Positions 49,933-59,665 of a DNA stretch of 64,000 bases are shown in pieces. Below the pieces are notes generated by a model. It was not told the origin of the DNA. It was given only the letters and a program-made list of their open reading frames with translations, and searched no databases. Within the stretch, counting starts at the first letter, position 1. The number at the start of each line of letters is the position of its first letter. The position numbers and the translations under genes are program-made. The DNA is taken from NCBI RefSeq assembly GCF_018882405.1, contig NZ_JACVOO010000005.1:1-64000 (forward strand), written 5' to 3'. The DNA is from Polynucleobacter sp. 31A-FELB. Its GTDB lineage: Bacteria; Pseudomonadota; Gammaproteobacteria; Burkholderiales; Burkholderiaceae.

Positions 49933-50694
49933 ATGCCTCAATTTTATCTTCCCGGCCCATGGGAAATCCAAAAGCCAAATACCCTCACCCCTGAGCTCGC
50001 ACATCACTTGCGCGTCCGCCGTATCCAGGTTGGTGAATTCTTCCCCATCTTTGATGGAAAAGGCCAGGTTGCCAAGGCTAAGCTTCTTTCCATTAGCAAT
50101 AAATCCGGCGAGGCTGAGCTGAGCGACATTCACCTAGACACCCATCGTGAGAGCCCATATGCGATCACCTTGGCACAAGGCCTGGCTGGTGGCGACAAGA
50201 TGGATTGGGTCGTCGAGAAGGCCATAGAGACCGGCGCTCAAGTCATTGCGCCACTGCAGTGTGAGCGCTCAGTCATTAAATTAACTCGCTCTAGTGATGC
50301 GGAGAGGGCGCAAAAGCGCCTCCTCCACTGGGAGGGCATTGTTCAGGCGGCCTGTGAGCAATGTGATCGCACAGTTTTAGCTTCTGTAGAACCCGTTCAA
50401 AGTTTTGAAAGTTATCTACAAAAGCCACAAAAAGCCACACTTAAGCTACTTTTAAGCCCAGATACTGACAAAAGCCTGTATTCAGTATTAATTGAAAGTC
50501 CACCGCAGGATGTTATTTTGATGATTGGGCCCGAAGGTGGTCATTCTCCAGAAGAAGAGGCTCAAGCTCAGGCTGCTGGATATCAGATTGTTTCTTTAGG
50601 TGATCGAGTATTGCGAACTGAGACCGCTGGAATTGTGGCGATCACTGCCGTTCACAGTATTTGGGACCCAGAAATGCAAAATCGCCTCAAATAG
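49933..50694 (+). CDS. rsmE: 16S rRNA (uracil-1498-N3)-methyltransferase
   Basis: The 253-residue SPOUT-class enzyme has the C-terminal knot motifs LMIGPEGGHSPEEEAQA and SLGDRVLRTETAGI. The N-terminal PUA-like domain begins PQFYLPG. It methylates U1498 of 16S rRNA. A hairpin terminator includes its stop codon. Confidence 0.95.
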   Translation: MPQFYLPGPWEIQKPNTLTPELAHHLRVRRIQVGEFFPIFDGKGQVAKAKLLSISNKSGEAELSDIHLDTHRESPYAITLAQGLAGGDKMDWVVEKAIETGAQVIAPLQCERSVIKLTRSSDAERAQKRLLHWEGIVQAACEQCDRTVLASVEPVQSFESYLQKPQKATLKLLLSPDTDKSLYSVLIESPPQDVILMIGPEGGHSPEEEAQAQAAGYQIVSLGDRVLRTETAGIVAITAVHSIWDPEMQNRLK

Positions 50695-50703
50695 AGGCGA
50701 TTT
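50679..50703 (+). terminator. Hairpin terminator embedding the rsmE stop codon
   Basis: AAATCGCCTC (50679-50688) pairs exactly with GAGGCGATTT (50694-50703) around the loop AAATA. The rsmE TAG (50692-50694) lies in the loop and first base of the 3' arm. The T-run is short (TTTATG), so strength is uncertain. Confidence 0.65.
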
Positions 50704-50726
50704 ATGCTGATTTACTGCTGAGTCAA

Positions 50727-51347
50727 TTAGGCGAATGAATAGAACACACGATAAGGTGTGCGACGCTCTGACCAGAAATCAACCGCATCACGGAACACAT
50801 CCAATAATGTTTCGCGAGCTTCTTTGTCAAACTTCTGTGTACAAGGCAGACCTTCAAGCACCACTACGAAACCAGGCTGTGGACCAGACTTATCAACAGT
50901 AGTCGTCAAAGCATCTAGCAAAGGATCGAAATTCTTCGCTTGTTGCTTGGTAAATGTGTAGGCAATCGCAATCGCCTCCAACACTTCACCTTTAGTCATC
51001 GCATTTGCACAATTAGCATAAATGAAATGTTGGCCAAGCTCAGTAGCAGCCTCCTGAAGGTCAGGAGTGCGGAAAGCACGAATAGATTGCACGATATTAG
51101 GGCGCACACTGCGCAACATTGCCGGCGGTCCGGCATCGCGAACGGCCAAAGCGGCACGCCAAGAAGCTGTCACTTTTTTCCCCGAAACTTGATTTGCTGC
51201 ATAGGTTTGTAAACGAGATAAACCGCCCTCAGCATAGATGTTGGCAGCGGATGACTCTACTTCAAGTCGATCGTTGCTATCCCAGCTTTCAGCTCGACTG
51301 TGTTCGTCGAAGCCTACTGTAGTGCCGTTTTCAGAGCGATTATTCAT
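50727..51347 (-). CDS. Barstar-family (barnase-inhibitor-like) protein
   Basis: The 206-residue protein has an N-terminal part without clear homology (1-105), then a barstar-like domain at about 115-206 with LEAIAIAYTFTKQQAKNFDPLLDALTTTV, the place where barstar has FPxYYGxNWDALxDxL, and a C-terminal DAVDFW. Barstar proteins inhibit secreted ribonucleases. No barnase-like gene lies nearby. It sits downstream of maeB, with 138 bp and two hairpins between. Confidence 0.75.
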   Translation of the reverse strand: MNNRSENGTTVGFDEHSRAESWDSNDRLEVESSAANIYAEGGLSRLQTYAANQVSGKKVTASWRAALAVRDAGPPAMLRSVRPNIVQSIRAFRTPDLQEAATELGQHFIYANCANAMTKGEVLEAIAIAYTFTKQQAKNFDPLLDALTTTVDKSGPQPGFVVVLEGLPCTQKFDKEARETLLDVFRDAVDFWSERRTPYRVFYSFA

Positions 51348-51404
51348 GATGGGTGCTAGGTTACCCTTAACACGCCATCAAATCAAGCCCAATTACAGTG
51401 CATT

Positions 51405-51429
51405 TTATATAAACTGTTGATTTATATAA
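51405..51429. repeat. 9-bp A+T-rich inverted repeat
   Basis: TTATATAAA (51405-51413) pairs exactly with TTTATATAA (51421-51429) around CTGTTGA. It lies between the maeB terminator hairpin and the barstar-family gene and overlaps any promoter of the latter. Confidence 0.4.
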
Positions 51430-51432
51430 TAA

Positions 51433-51468
51433 TTATTTATGTTAGTTATTGCTAACTAACATAAATAA
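51433..51468 (-). terminator. Perfect 16-bp hairpin after maeB
   Basis: TTATTTATGTTAGTTA (51433-51448) is the exact reverse complement of TAACTAACATAAATAA (51453-51468) with a 4-nt loop. It lies 17 bp after the maeB stop on its transcript and is followed by an A+T-rich stretch. It is probably the maeB terminator, although its stem is unusually A+T-rich. Confidence 0.6.
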
Positions 51469-51485
51469 AAGCTTACATTTACAGC

Positions 51486-53825
51486 TTAAGCTACGCCTCT
51501 AGCATTACTTGCTGCCTCAACTACCGCCAAAGTGGTGACATTGACGATACGACGCACAGTGGCTGATGGCGTCAGAATATGAATCGGCTTAGCAGCACCT
51601 AAGAGCAATGGGCCGATTGCAATACCGTTACCAGCAGCAGTCTTTAGCAAGTTGTAGGAAATGTTGGCAGCATCAATATTTGGCAACACTAACAAGTTGG
51701 CATCGCCTTTTAAAGTAGATGAAGTCACCGCGCTGGCACGAATGGTTTCGTCCAAAGCGCTATCGCCATGCATTTCACCATCCACCTCGAGAGTTGGGTC
51801 TGCTTTTTGAATCAAAGCCAACACTTCACGCATTTTGACTGCGGAAGGAGCGCTGCTTGAACCAAAGTTGGAATGGGACAAGAGTGCAACCTTCGGTGCT
51901 AAACCTAATTTACGCATTTCACTTGCAGCCATCAAAGTCAATTCAGCCAATTGCTCGGCAGTCGGATCAATATTGACATGGGTGTCTAGCAAAAACACTT
52001 GGCGTCCCGGCAAAATCAATCCAGACATTGCGCCATAAACATTGGCACCAGGCTCGCGACCCACTACTTCGTCGACATACTTTAAATGCGTAGCTGAATT
52101 ACCAACCGTTCCGCAAATCATGCCGTCAGCCATGCCTTTACTAATCATGATTGAGCCAATCAAGCTATTGCGACGACGCATCTCTAACTTGGCAAAAGAT
52201 TCGGTAACACCCTTACGTTCAGTCAAGGCTAAATAGGTTTGCCAGAAATCACGATAGCGCGGATCATTCTCGGGATTCACAACCTCAAAGTCTTCACCTG
52301 ATTTAATACGTAAACCAAACTTCTCAATGCGATGCTCGATCACTGCTGGACGACCAATCAAAATCGGGGTAGCTAAATGCTCATCAATAATGATTTGTAC
52401 TGCACGCAATACGCGCTCATCTTCACCTTCGGCAAACACGATGCGTTTTTGTGCAGCAGGCACACGTTTAGCAATGCTAAATAGTGGCTTCATCAAAGTA
52501 CCTGAGTGGTACACAAATTGTTGCAACTGATTACGGTAAGCATCAAAGTCTTTAATCGGACGTTGAGCAACACCATCATCCATCGCCGCCTTAGCAACTG
52601 CAGGTGCGATGACAGTAATAAGGCGCGGGTCAAATGGTTTCGGAATTAAATATTCTGGGCCAAAAGATAAGTTCTCAATACCGTACACAGAGGTCACCAC
52701 TTCGCTCTGTTCAGCTTGCGCCAACTCCGCCACAGCCTTGACTGCAGCGACTTCCATGCCACGCGTAATGGTGGTTGCACCAACGTCTAATGCACCACGG
52801 AAGATGAATGGAAAGCACAACACGTTATTCACTTGATTTGGATAATCAGTACGGCCAGTTGCCATCACGGCATCAGGGCGAACTTCTTTTACCTCTTCAG
52901 GAAGAATCTCTGGGGTTGGATTTGCCAAGGCGTAGACCAATGGCTTAGGCGCCATCTTTTTAACCATATCTTGTTTCAGTACGCCACCAGCAGAAAGACC
53001 TAAGAAAATATCTGCGCCTTCAATTGCTTGATCTAGAGTACGTAGTTCTGTCTCTTGGCAGAACGGCTCCTTCTCAGGATCCATCAACTCTTTACGGCCC
53101 TTGTACGCAACCCCAGCTAAGTCAGTAACCCAAATATTTTTACGTGGAATACCAAGATCAACTAATAAATCCAAACAAGCTAATGCGGCAGCACCAGCAC
53201 CCGAAGTAACTAACTTCACATTACCGACATCTTTACCAACAACTTTCAAGCCATTCAGAATTGCGGCAGCAACCACGATCGCAGTTCCATGTTGATCATC
53301 ATGGAAGACTGGGATCTTCATGCGAGCCTGTAACTTGCGCTCGACCACAAAACAATCTGGTGCCTTGATATCTTCTAAATTGATACCGCCAAAAGTCGGC
53401 TCAAGCGCAGCAATAATTTCAACTAATTTATCTGGATCGTTTTCATTCACTTCGATATCGAAAACATCAATGCCAGCAAATTTCTTAAAGAGAACTGCTT
53501 TACCTTCCATTACCGGCTTACTTGCCAATGGTCCAATATTCCCTAAACCCAAGACCGCAGTTCCGTTAGTAATCACGCCAACTAAATTGCCACGCGCTGT
53601 ATAACGGAATGCATTGGCAGGATCTTTAGCAATCTCTTCGCAAGCTGCAGCAACACCAGGCGTGTAAGCCAATGCGAGGTCTCGCTGATTGGTTAACTGC
53701 TTTGTTGGGGCAATTTCAATTTTTCCTGGAACAGGAAACTCGTGATAGTGGAGAGCGGCGGCTCTTAAATCCGCTATTTGTTGTTCTTTACTGCTATTGC
53801 TTGGTTTACTCATCAGTTCACTCAT
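51486..53825 (-). CDS. maeB: NADP-dependent malic enzyme with C-terminal phosphotransacetylase-like domain
   Basis: The protein has the malic-enzyme part in residues 1-430 ([52 protein letters not shown], and [12 protein letters not shown]) and a PTA-like part over about 440-770, the MaeB hybrid form. It decarboxylates malate to pyruvate with NADPH formation. The PTA-like part is regulatory and usually inactive. ATG 53825 and ATG 53813 are both possible starts. It is divergent from thiL. Confidence 0.96.
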   Translation of the reverse strand: MSELMSKPSNSSKEQQIADLRAAALHYHEFPVPGKIEIAPTKQLTNQRDLALAYTPGVAAACEEIAKDPANAFRYTARGNLVGVITNGTAVLGLGNIGPLASKPVMEGKAVLFKKFAGIDVFDIEVNENDPDKLVEIIAALEPTFGGINLEDIKAPDCFVVERKLQARMKIPVFHDDQHGTAIVVAAAILNGLKVVGKDVGNVKLVTSGAGAAALACLDLLVDLGIPRKNIWVTDLAGVAYKGRKELMDPEKEPFCQETELRTLDQAIEGADIFLGLSAGGVLKQDMVKKMAPKPLVYALANPTPEILPEEVKEVRPDAVMATGRTDYPNQVNNVLCFPFIFRGALDVGATTITRGMEVAAVKAVAELAQAEQSEVVTSVYGIENLSFGPEYLIPKPFDPRLITVIAPAVAKAAMDDGVAQRPIKDFDAYRNQLQQFVYHSGTLMKPLFSIAKRVPAAQKRIVFAEGEDERVLRAVQIIIDEHLATPILIGRPAVIEHRIEKFGLRIKSGEDFEVVNPENDPRYRDFWQTYLALTERKGVTESFAKLEMRRRNSLIGSIMISKGMADGMICGTVGNSATHLKYVDEVVGREPGANVYGAMSGLILPGRQVFLLDTHVNIDPTAEQLAELTLMAASEMRKLGLAPKVALLSHSNFGSSSAPSAVKMREVLALIQKADPTLEVDGEMHGDSALDETIRASAVTSSTLKGDANLLVLPNIDAANISYNLLKTAAGNGIAIGPLLLGAAKPIHILTPSATVRRIVNVTTLAVVEAASNARGVA

Positions 53826-53897
53826 CAATCAGACGTATTCAAGCTTCTAATTCTATTCCTCTCAGATGAAAGAGTCCCAAGAGCCATAAAATGGGGC

Positions 53898-54920
53898 ATG
53901 CAATCTCAAACATCCCCACTCGGCGAATTTGACCTGATTCAGCGTTTCTTCAAAACGCAGTCGGAACTCATGCTCACCAAGAATCCCGGTTCAGTAAAGC
54001 TGGGGATTGGTGATGACTGCGCTTTACTTAAAATCGACCCCACTGAAGAAATTGCGATCACCAGCGACATGCTGATCTCTGGACGACACTTTTTTGCAGA
54101 TGCCAACCCAGAGTGGCTAGGCTGGAAAGCCCTAGCAGTCAACCTCTCAGACCTAGCAGCCATGGGCGCTAAGCCTTTGGGCTTTACCTTGGCACTGGCA
54201 TTGCCAGACCCCAATCCAAGCTGGCTGGAGGCTTTTAGTAGAGGTTTATTTGCCATTGCAAATGAATATGACTGCCCACTGATTGGTGGCGACACCACTG
54301 CTGGCCCACTGAATATTTGCATCACGGCCTTTGGCGGCACTCCGAAAGACAAGGCCATTCGAAGATCGGGGGCCTTGGAAGGTGATGATATTTGGGTTTC
54401 GGGAACCGTTGGCGACGCCAGAATTGCGCTTGCTGCACTGCGTCATGAAATTGAATTATCAAAAGATGATTTAGCACTTGTTGAGGTACGCATGCATCAA
54501 CCAACCCCAAGAGTGAATTTGGGTCTTGCCTTGAGAGGTCTTGCTAATTCCGCTTTAGATATTTCCGATGGCCTCTTGGGTGATTTGAAACACATCCTCA
54601 AACAGTCAAGCAAAGATGCAGAAATATTTTTAGACAAGATTCCAAAATCTAGCACGCTACTCAAGCAATCACAAATCATCCATCATCAATACGCTGCGAG
54701 CGGTGGGGATGATTACGAGCTGTGTTTTACCGCTCCAAAATGCAAACGGGATGTCATCGCCAAAATCAGTGCAGATCTAAATCTTCCGCTGACTCAAATT
54801 GGTAGCATCAAATCCATGCAACACTCAGCACCTGAGATACACATCATCGATAACAATGGGAAAGAATTAAATTCTCAGCAAGCAACCTTCCTGCTGAAAT
54901 CTTTTGATCACTTCGCATGA
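53898..54920 (+). CDS. thiL: Thiamine-monophosphate kinase
   Basis: The 340-residue enzyme phosphorylates thiamine monophosphate to the diphosphate cofactor needed by transketolase. Motifs GEFDLIQRFF at the start, GIGDDCALLK, and AVNLSDLAAMGAKPLG with acidic metal ligands are present. A longer frame begins at 53778, inside maeB; ATG 53898 matches the family start. It overlaps pgpA by 4 nt. Confidence 0.95.
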   Translation: MQSQTSPLGEFDLIQRFFKTQSELMLTKNPGSVKLGIGDDCALLKIDPTEEIAITSDMLISGRHFFADANPEWLGWKALAVNLSDLAAMGAKPLGFTLALALPDPNPSWLEAFSRGLFAIANEYDCPLIGGDTTAGPLNICITAFGGTPKDKAIRRSGALEGDDIWVSGTVGDARIALAALRHEIELSKDDLALVEVRMHQPTPRVNLGLALRGLANSALDISDGLLGDLKHILKQSSKDAEIFLDKIPKSSTLLKQSQIIHHQYAASGGDDYELCFTAPKCKRDVIAKISADLNLPLTQIGSIKSMQHSAPEIHIIDNNGKELNSQQATFLLKSFDHFA

Positions 54921-55498
54921 ACACCCAAACTAATACGCCAAGCTCCTCCACCCTCACTCCCAGCTTCAAGTGGGTGTTTAGCAAACCTAGTCGCGCCCTT
55001 GCATTCGGCATGGGCAGTGGTTTGGCGCCATTCGCCCCTGGCACCGCGGGAACCCTGTGGGCTTGGGCTGCATTCTTAGTAGGCGAGTATTTTCTATCTA
55101 CCGAAGCATGGTTGTGGATCATCGGAATGGGAATACTGCTGGGTTGCTGGATCTGCGGACAAGTCAGCGAAGAGTTGGGTAAAAAAGATTTTGGCGGAAT
55201 TGTGTGGGATGAAGTTGTCGCCTTCTGGCTTGTGTTGATCTTCATCATGCCAGCAAGCCTATGGGTACAAATTTTGGCTTTTGCACTCTTCCGATTTTTT
55301 GATGCCGTGAAGCCAGGTCCGATTGGAATGATTGATCGACACTTTAAACATTTAGAAGGTGGCGATAATTCCACTCCATCCAATTTTGGTTTAATACTTT
55401 GGCGCGGTTTCGGAATCATTGCCGATGATTTGGCTGCAGCATTTTTCACTCTACTCACCATTACGCTTTTACACATTGGATTGAGCTATATCTCATGA
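54917..55498 (+). CDS. pgpA: Phosphatidylglycerophosphatase A
   Basis: The 193-residue membrane enzyme dephosphorylates phosphatidylglycerol phosphate. It has FGMGSGLAPFAPGTAGTL and the acidic motif IVWDEVVAFWL, both PgpA hallmarks, and two or three membrane segments. It overlaps thiL and pncC by ATGA at both ends, a tight three-gene unit. Confidence 0.95.
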   Translation: MNTQTNTPSSSTLTPSFKWVFSKPSRALAFGMGSGLAPFAPGTAGTLWAWAAFLVGEYFLSTEAWLWIIGMGILLGCWICGQVSEELGKKDFGGIVWDEVVAFWLVLIFIMPASLWVQILAFALFRFFDAVKPGPIGMIDRHFKHLEGGDNSTPSNFGLILWRGFGIIADDLAAAFFTLLTITLLHIGLSYIS

Positions 55499-56019
55499 AA
55501 AATAATAACGACCCCCAACATGAACTAGCGAGAGCAGTTGCGCTAACTTTAATCAGCCGAGATTGGAAAATTGCCCTAGCTGAATCCTGTACCGGCGGCC
55601 TTGTCTGCGCAACCCTGACGGATTTAGCGGGCTCAAGCGATTGGCTTGAGCGAGGCTACATCACCTATAGCAATGCCGCAAAATCTGAATGCTTAAATGT
55701 GCCAGTGGAAACGATTGAATCTTTTGGCGCAGTCAGCGAGCAAGTAGCTAAAGCGATGGCTGAAGGGGCACTTCGCAATGCGAATGTCAACGCCGCCATC
55801 TCTATTACTGGCATCGCTGGCCCAACAGGAGGTTCACCTGAAAAACCAGTTGGCACTGTTTGCTTTGGCTGGGCGATCAAAGAGAGTGTTGGAAATGATG
55901 TGATCAATACCGTCACACTGACCAAGCATTTCAACGGTGATCGTCAAATCGTACGAGAGCAAGCGCGCGATTTTGCGCTCTCTCAATTTCTGGAAATGCT
56001 TAAACCTAAAAACGCCTAA
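55495..56019 (+). CDS. pncC: Nicotinamide-nucleotide amidase (CinA C-terminal domain)
   Basis: The 174-residue protein is a stand-alone CinA C-terminal domain with the catalytic ALAESCTGGLVCATLTD motif and SITGIAGPTGGSPEKPVGTV. PncC deamidates NMN to NaMN in NAD recycling. It is the last gene of thiL-pgpA-pncC. Confidence 0.93.
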   Translation: MKNNNDPQHELARAVALTLISRDWKIALAESCTGGLVCATLTDLAGSSDWLERGYITYSNAAKSECLNVPVETIESFGAVSEQVAKAMAEGALRNANVNAAISITGIAGPTGGSPEKPVGTVCFGWAIKESVGNDVINTVTLTKHFNGDRQIVREQARDFALSQFLEMLKPKNA

Positions 56020-56037
56020 TAAGGCAGCAATACAGAA

Positions 56038-57009
56038 TTAGCGTGAGCTTAGCCAGCCCTTGTGGCGGAAGTAGCCTAATGGAATCATCGCTGAAATCAC
56101 CATAGAGATAATGGCGACTGGATAACCCCAAGTCTCTTCTAACTCAGGCATGTAGCGGAAATTCATACCCCACACACTAGCCAATAAAGTAGGCGGCATT
56201 AAGGCAACCGATACCACCGAGAAGATCTTGATGATCTTACTTTGGTTCAAATTAATAAAACCGACTGTCGCATCCATCAAGAAGTTGATCTTATCGAACA
56301 AGAACGCGGTATGGTTTTCTAGCGAATCAATATCTCGCAAAATCTGACGCGCTTCTTCTTGCTGCTCATCAGACAATAATTTGCTGCGCATTAAGAAAGA
56401 CAATGCACGGCGGGTATCCATCACATTGCGACGGATACGTCCGTTGGTATCCTCTTCCTTGGCAATTGTTTCAAGCACCTCTTCTGCATCGTTATCAGTA
56501 ATGTCATCTTGCAGAACGCGCTTACCTGCTTGCTCGAGGTTTTCATAAACCTCTTCCAAAGCATCAGCGGAATACTCCGCATCAGTGGAATACAGGTCGA
56601 GTAAAACGTCTTTTGCATTACTTACTGACCCTGGGCGCAAACGGGCACGCAAGCGAACCAAACGGAACACCGGTAAATCTTCATCATGAATAGAGAACAA
56701 AACTTGCTTGGTCATTACGAAAGCGACTCGCACGTTACGAGAAGTTTCTTCTTCATCCAATAGGAAATCAGTACGAATATGGAGGTGGCCGTCATCTGCC
56801 TCGAAATAACGCGCAGACGCTTCTAAGTCACCCAAATCATCTAATTCAGGCAAAAGAACGCCAAAAGCCTCTTTAATCCATAGGAGCTCTTCCTCTTCAG
56901 GGTCTACAACGTCGATCCAGATAGGGTTGGAGTATTGCAACAATTCATTGCGATCTTCCACTTGCTCTTGAGAGAGGCGGCCATTTTGCAGGACGAACAA
57001 GTTGATCAT
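56038..57009 (-). CDS. corA: CorA-family magnesium/cobalt transporter
   Basis: The 323-residue protein has a long soluble, acidic N-terminal domain and two C-terminal membrane helices with the signature GMNFRYMPELEE between them (GMN at about 279-281). CorA pentamers let Mg2+ enter down its gradient. It is convergent with pncC and divergent from pyrF. Confidence 0.95.
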   Translation of the reverse strand: MINLFVLQNGRLSQEQVEDRNELLQYSNPIWIDVVDPEEEELLWIKEAFGVLLPELDDLGDLEASARYFEADDGHLHIRTDFLLDEEETSRNVRVAFVMTKQVLFSIHDEDLPVFRLVRLRARLRPGSVSNAKDVLLDLYSTDAEYSADALEEVYENLEQAGKRVLQDDITDNDAEEVLETIAKEEDTNGRIRRNVMDTRRALSFLMRSKLLSDEQQEEARQILRDIDSLENHTAFLFDKINFLMDATVGFINLNQSKIIKIFSVVSVALMPPTLLASVWGMNFRYMPELEETWGYPVAIISMVISAMIPLGYFRHKGWLSSR

Positions 57010-57083
57010 GGTGAACTCCTAAGGAATGGTCGCTAGTTTATCCTATAGCTCATGACAGTTTCACTAAAATAAGCTTATTCCCA

Positions 57084-57929
57084 ATGAACTCCAGCCCAAA
57101 CACCTTTACCCAACAACTCCAGTCCGCATGGGCTTCCCAAGGCAGTATGTTGTGTGTGGGCTTTGATCCAGATCCTCAGCGCTTGCCCGCCGTATTCCAG
57201 AGTAAGCCTGAGGGGATTTTTGAGTTCTGCCGCGAGATCGCTGATGCCACTGTGGATACCGCCTGTTCCTTTAAACCCCAGTTCGCCTACTTCGCCTCCC
57301 AAAGAGCTGAAGCCCAACTAGAAAAACTGACTAGATACCTTAAAGATAAATACCCCCATATCCCAGTCATCTTGGACTCTAAACGCGGCGATATCGGCAG
57401 CACTGCTGACCACTATGCCTTAGAGGCTTTTGAACGCTATGGTGCGGATGCGGTGACCGTGAATCCTTACATGGGCTTTGACACGATCGAGCCTTATCTA
57501 AAGCACGCTGGTAAGGGTGTGATTGTTTTATGCCGCACCTCAAATCCAGGAGGCTCTGACCTTCAGTTCTTGAATGTGGCCCCCAATGGCGAACCGCTTT
57601 ACCTGCATGTTGCCAAGCTGGCTGCGCAGAAATGGAATACCTCTGGTCAAATCAGCCTCGTTGTTGGCGCAACCTTCCCCGAAGAAATTGCTAAGGTAAG
57701 AGCGATTGTGGGCGAGATGCCTTTGCTCATCCCAGGTATTGGCGCTCAAGGCGGCGATATCGATGCCACTGTGAAGGCTGGCGGCATCCCGAATAAACCA
57801 GGCACTGGCATGATGATTAACTCTTCTAGAGCAATCTTGTACGCGAGCTCAGGAAATGATTTTGCTGAGGCAGCCAGAAAAGTAGCTATCACTACGAGAG
57901 ATGCATTAAGGGCTGTAGCTGGAAAATAA
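57084..57929 (+). CDS. pyrF: Orotidine-5'-phosphate decarboxylase, long (type 2) form
   Basis: The 281-residue enzyme makes UMP. It has MLCVGFDPD near the start and the catalytic [14 protein letters not shown] motif near 97-110. The long length and this motif fit the second PyrF subgroup rather than the shorter E. coli type. It is the third pyrimidine gene in the window, away from pyrB. Confidence 0.96.
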   Translation: MNSSPNTFTQQLQSAWASQGSMLCVGFDPDPQRLPAVFQSKPEGIFEFCREIADATVDTACSFKPQFAYFASQRAEAQLEKLTRYLKDKYPHIPVILDSKRGDIGSTADHYALEAFERYGADAVTVNPYMGFDTIEPYLKHAGKGVIVLCRTSNPGGSDLQFLNVAPNGEPLYLHVAKLAAQKWNTSGQISLVVGATFPEEIAKVRAIVGEMPLLIPGIGAQGGDIDATVKAGGIPNKPGTGMMINSSRAILYASSGNDFAEAARKVAITTRDALRAVAGK

Positions 57930-57957
57930 AAAGGAGTTGGGTCTAGTTTCAGTAAAC

Positions 57958-58698
57958 CTATCGCGCCTTTGGTTTTGGAGTGGGCGTTAGAGCCACTCTA
58001 TCCATGTTTTCTAAAATAAAGTCTTGTCTTGTAGGGAAATGAATATTGGCTTTGCGGCAGTACTGCGCTTTGTCGAAACACTTTGGAGCTGGCAATGCTG
58101 AGGCTAAAGCTGCCGCCTGTTCGCGATCAAGTGATGCCGGCTTTACTCCATAGTAATGTTGAGAAGCGGCACCAATTCCAAAAATACCTTCGCCCCACTC
58201 TACTGAATTCAGATAAATCTCGAACAGCCTCTGCTTAGATAGCATGACCTCAAGTAGGCCCGTAATAATCAGCTCCTGCGCTTTGCGAAAATAATTCTGC
58301 TCAGAAGAGAGAAAAAGATTCTTTGCTAGTTGCTGCGTAATTGTGGAGCCACCACGTAAAGCAGTTTTAGCTTTACCGCCCTGTTGATTGAGCTGTGAAT
58401 TTTTAGCCCATGCCTTTTGCATATCCTCCACTCGTACACCCATATGCTGAAAGAAGATGTCATCTTCGCTCACCAAGACCGCACGCTTGAGATTGGCAGA
58501 GATTTTTTCGTAGGGAACCCAAGATGACTGCACCGGGCAAGACCAAGACAGACCACAAAGCCGCCAGCGTTCCGCCCTCTGAAATGCAGTGCTACTTGGA
58601 TCCAGCGCCGCCCATAAGCCAATCTGCATTACAAAGTACATTTGCATGGCAACAAAACCACAAAGTAAACATTTCAGAAGGTGAGAAAGCCAGCGCAT
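57958..58698 (-). CDS. mtgA: Monofunctional peptidoglycan glycosyltransferase
   Basis: The 246-residue GT51 protein has an N-terminal membrane anchor (about 10-32), the catalytic glutamate in SEDDIFFQHMGV, and GGSTITQQLAKNLFLSSEQNYFRKAQE. It polymerises lipid II glycan strands at the division site. It starts 17 bp after aroE, a common pairing. Confidence 0.96.
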   Translation of the reverse strand: MRWLSHLLKCLLCGFVAMQMYFVMQIGLWAALDPSSTAFQRAERWRLCGLSWSCPVQSSWVPYEKISANLKRAVLVSEDDIFFQHMGVRVEDMQKAWAKNSQLNQQGGKAKTALRGGSTITQQLAKNLFLSSEQNYFRKAQELIITGLLEVMLSKQRLFEIYLNSVEWGEGIFGIGAASQHYYGVKPASLDREQAAALASALPAPKCFDKAQYCRKANIHFPTRQDFILENMDRVALTPTPKPKAR

Positions 58699-58715
58699 CG
58701 AAGCTCAGCTAGAAA

Positions 58716-59624
58716 CTAGTAAGTGCGAAGTTCTGCCAATACGGCGCGAGAATCAATCGCATCAGCAAGCGAAGCGCCACGCCAAATTAAGAAGGCGTCT
58801 GCAGCCTGCTCTACTAGCATGCCCAAGCCATCACTTACCCGTGCGCCGCGATGTAATGCTTGCTGCATAAAGGCGGTGACTTTGCCGTAAACCATGTCGT
58901 AGGCGAAAGATTTTGGAATAAAAATATTACTTGCTGCTGCATCACTAATCGGCGATGTATCGGATAGTCCGGCAGCAGTGGCATTAATAATGAGATCAAA
59001 AGGAGACGTAGTCTTACTAGCATCTTCAAGATCGCTTAAAGAAACTGCCTGGAATACAACATCCAGTGAGCCAGCCAAATCACCAAACAAGCGAACCAAT
59101 TCTTCAGCCTTGGCATTAGATCGATTGGCAATCATTAATTCTTTTGGCGACTGCTCTAGCAATGGGCCCAGCACTCCGCGCGATGCACCGCCCGCTCCCA
59201 ATAATAGAATTCGGGAGCCTTGAATCTGGATACCCTGCGCTAATAGGTCTCTAACTAAACCAGCGCCATCGGTGTTATCGCCAAAGATTTTTCCATCCTT
59301 AATACGCAAAGTATTTACAGCGCCAGCGAGCTGCGCACGCGGTGTTAATACATCTGCAAGTGCCTGAGCATCCAACTTAAATGGAACAGTGACATTCATG
59401 CCTTTGCCGCCAGCAGCAAAGAAAGCTTGCGCAGCAGTTTTGAATTGATCAAGTGCAGGCTGCAAACGACCGTAGTGCATTTTTTGATTTGACTGCTCAG
59501 CAAACCGTTGATGAATCACGGGCGATTTACTGTGTGAGATCGGATTACCGGCGACCGCATAAATATCCACACCAGGAAATTGGGTGGGATCGGTATGCAA
59601 TTCAACGGAAGTGGCTTGGCTCAT
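58716..59624 (-). CDS. aroE: Shikimate dehydrogenase
   Basis: The 302-residue enzyme reduces 3-dehydroshikimate with NADPH. It has [27 protein letters not shown] with the catalytic lysine, [10 protein letters not shown] and the nucleotide motif GAGGASRG. It lies 41 bp after the TonB-like gene. Confidence 0.97.
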   Translation of the reverse strand: MSQATSVELHTDPTQFPGVDIYAVAGNPISHSKSPVIHQRFAEQSNQKMHYGRLQPALDQFKTAAQAFFAAGGKGMNVTVPFKLDAQALADVLTPRAQLAGAVNTLRIKDGKIFGDNTDGAGLVRDLLAQGIQIQGSRILLLGAGGASRGVLGPLLEQSPKELMIANRSNAKAEELVRLFGDLAGSLDVVFQAVSLSDLEDASKTTSPFDLIINATAAGLSDTSPISDAAASNIFIPKSFAYDMVYGKVTAFMQQALHRGARVSDGLGMLVEQAADAFLIWRGASLADAIDSRAVLAELRTY

Positions 59625-59665
59625 AGTGACTACAGGATAAGCGAAATTGAGTGATGTCTACAGAA

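Noticed and set aside
54844..55476. 210-residue minus-strand open frame
   Set aside because: Antisense to thiL end and pgpA, whose motifs and ATGA couplings are clear; the antisense frame is low-complexity Lys/Pro/Ser with no recognisable domain.
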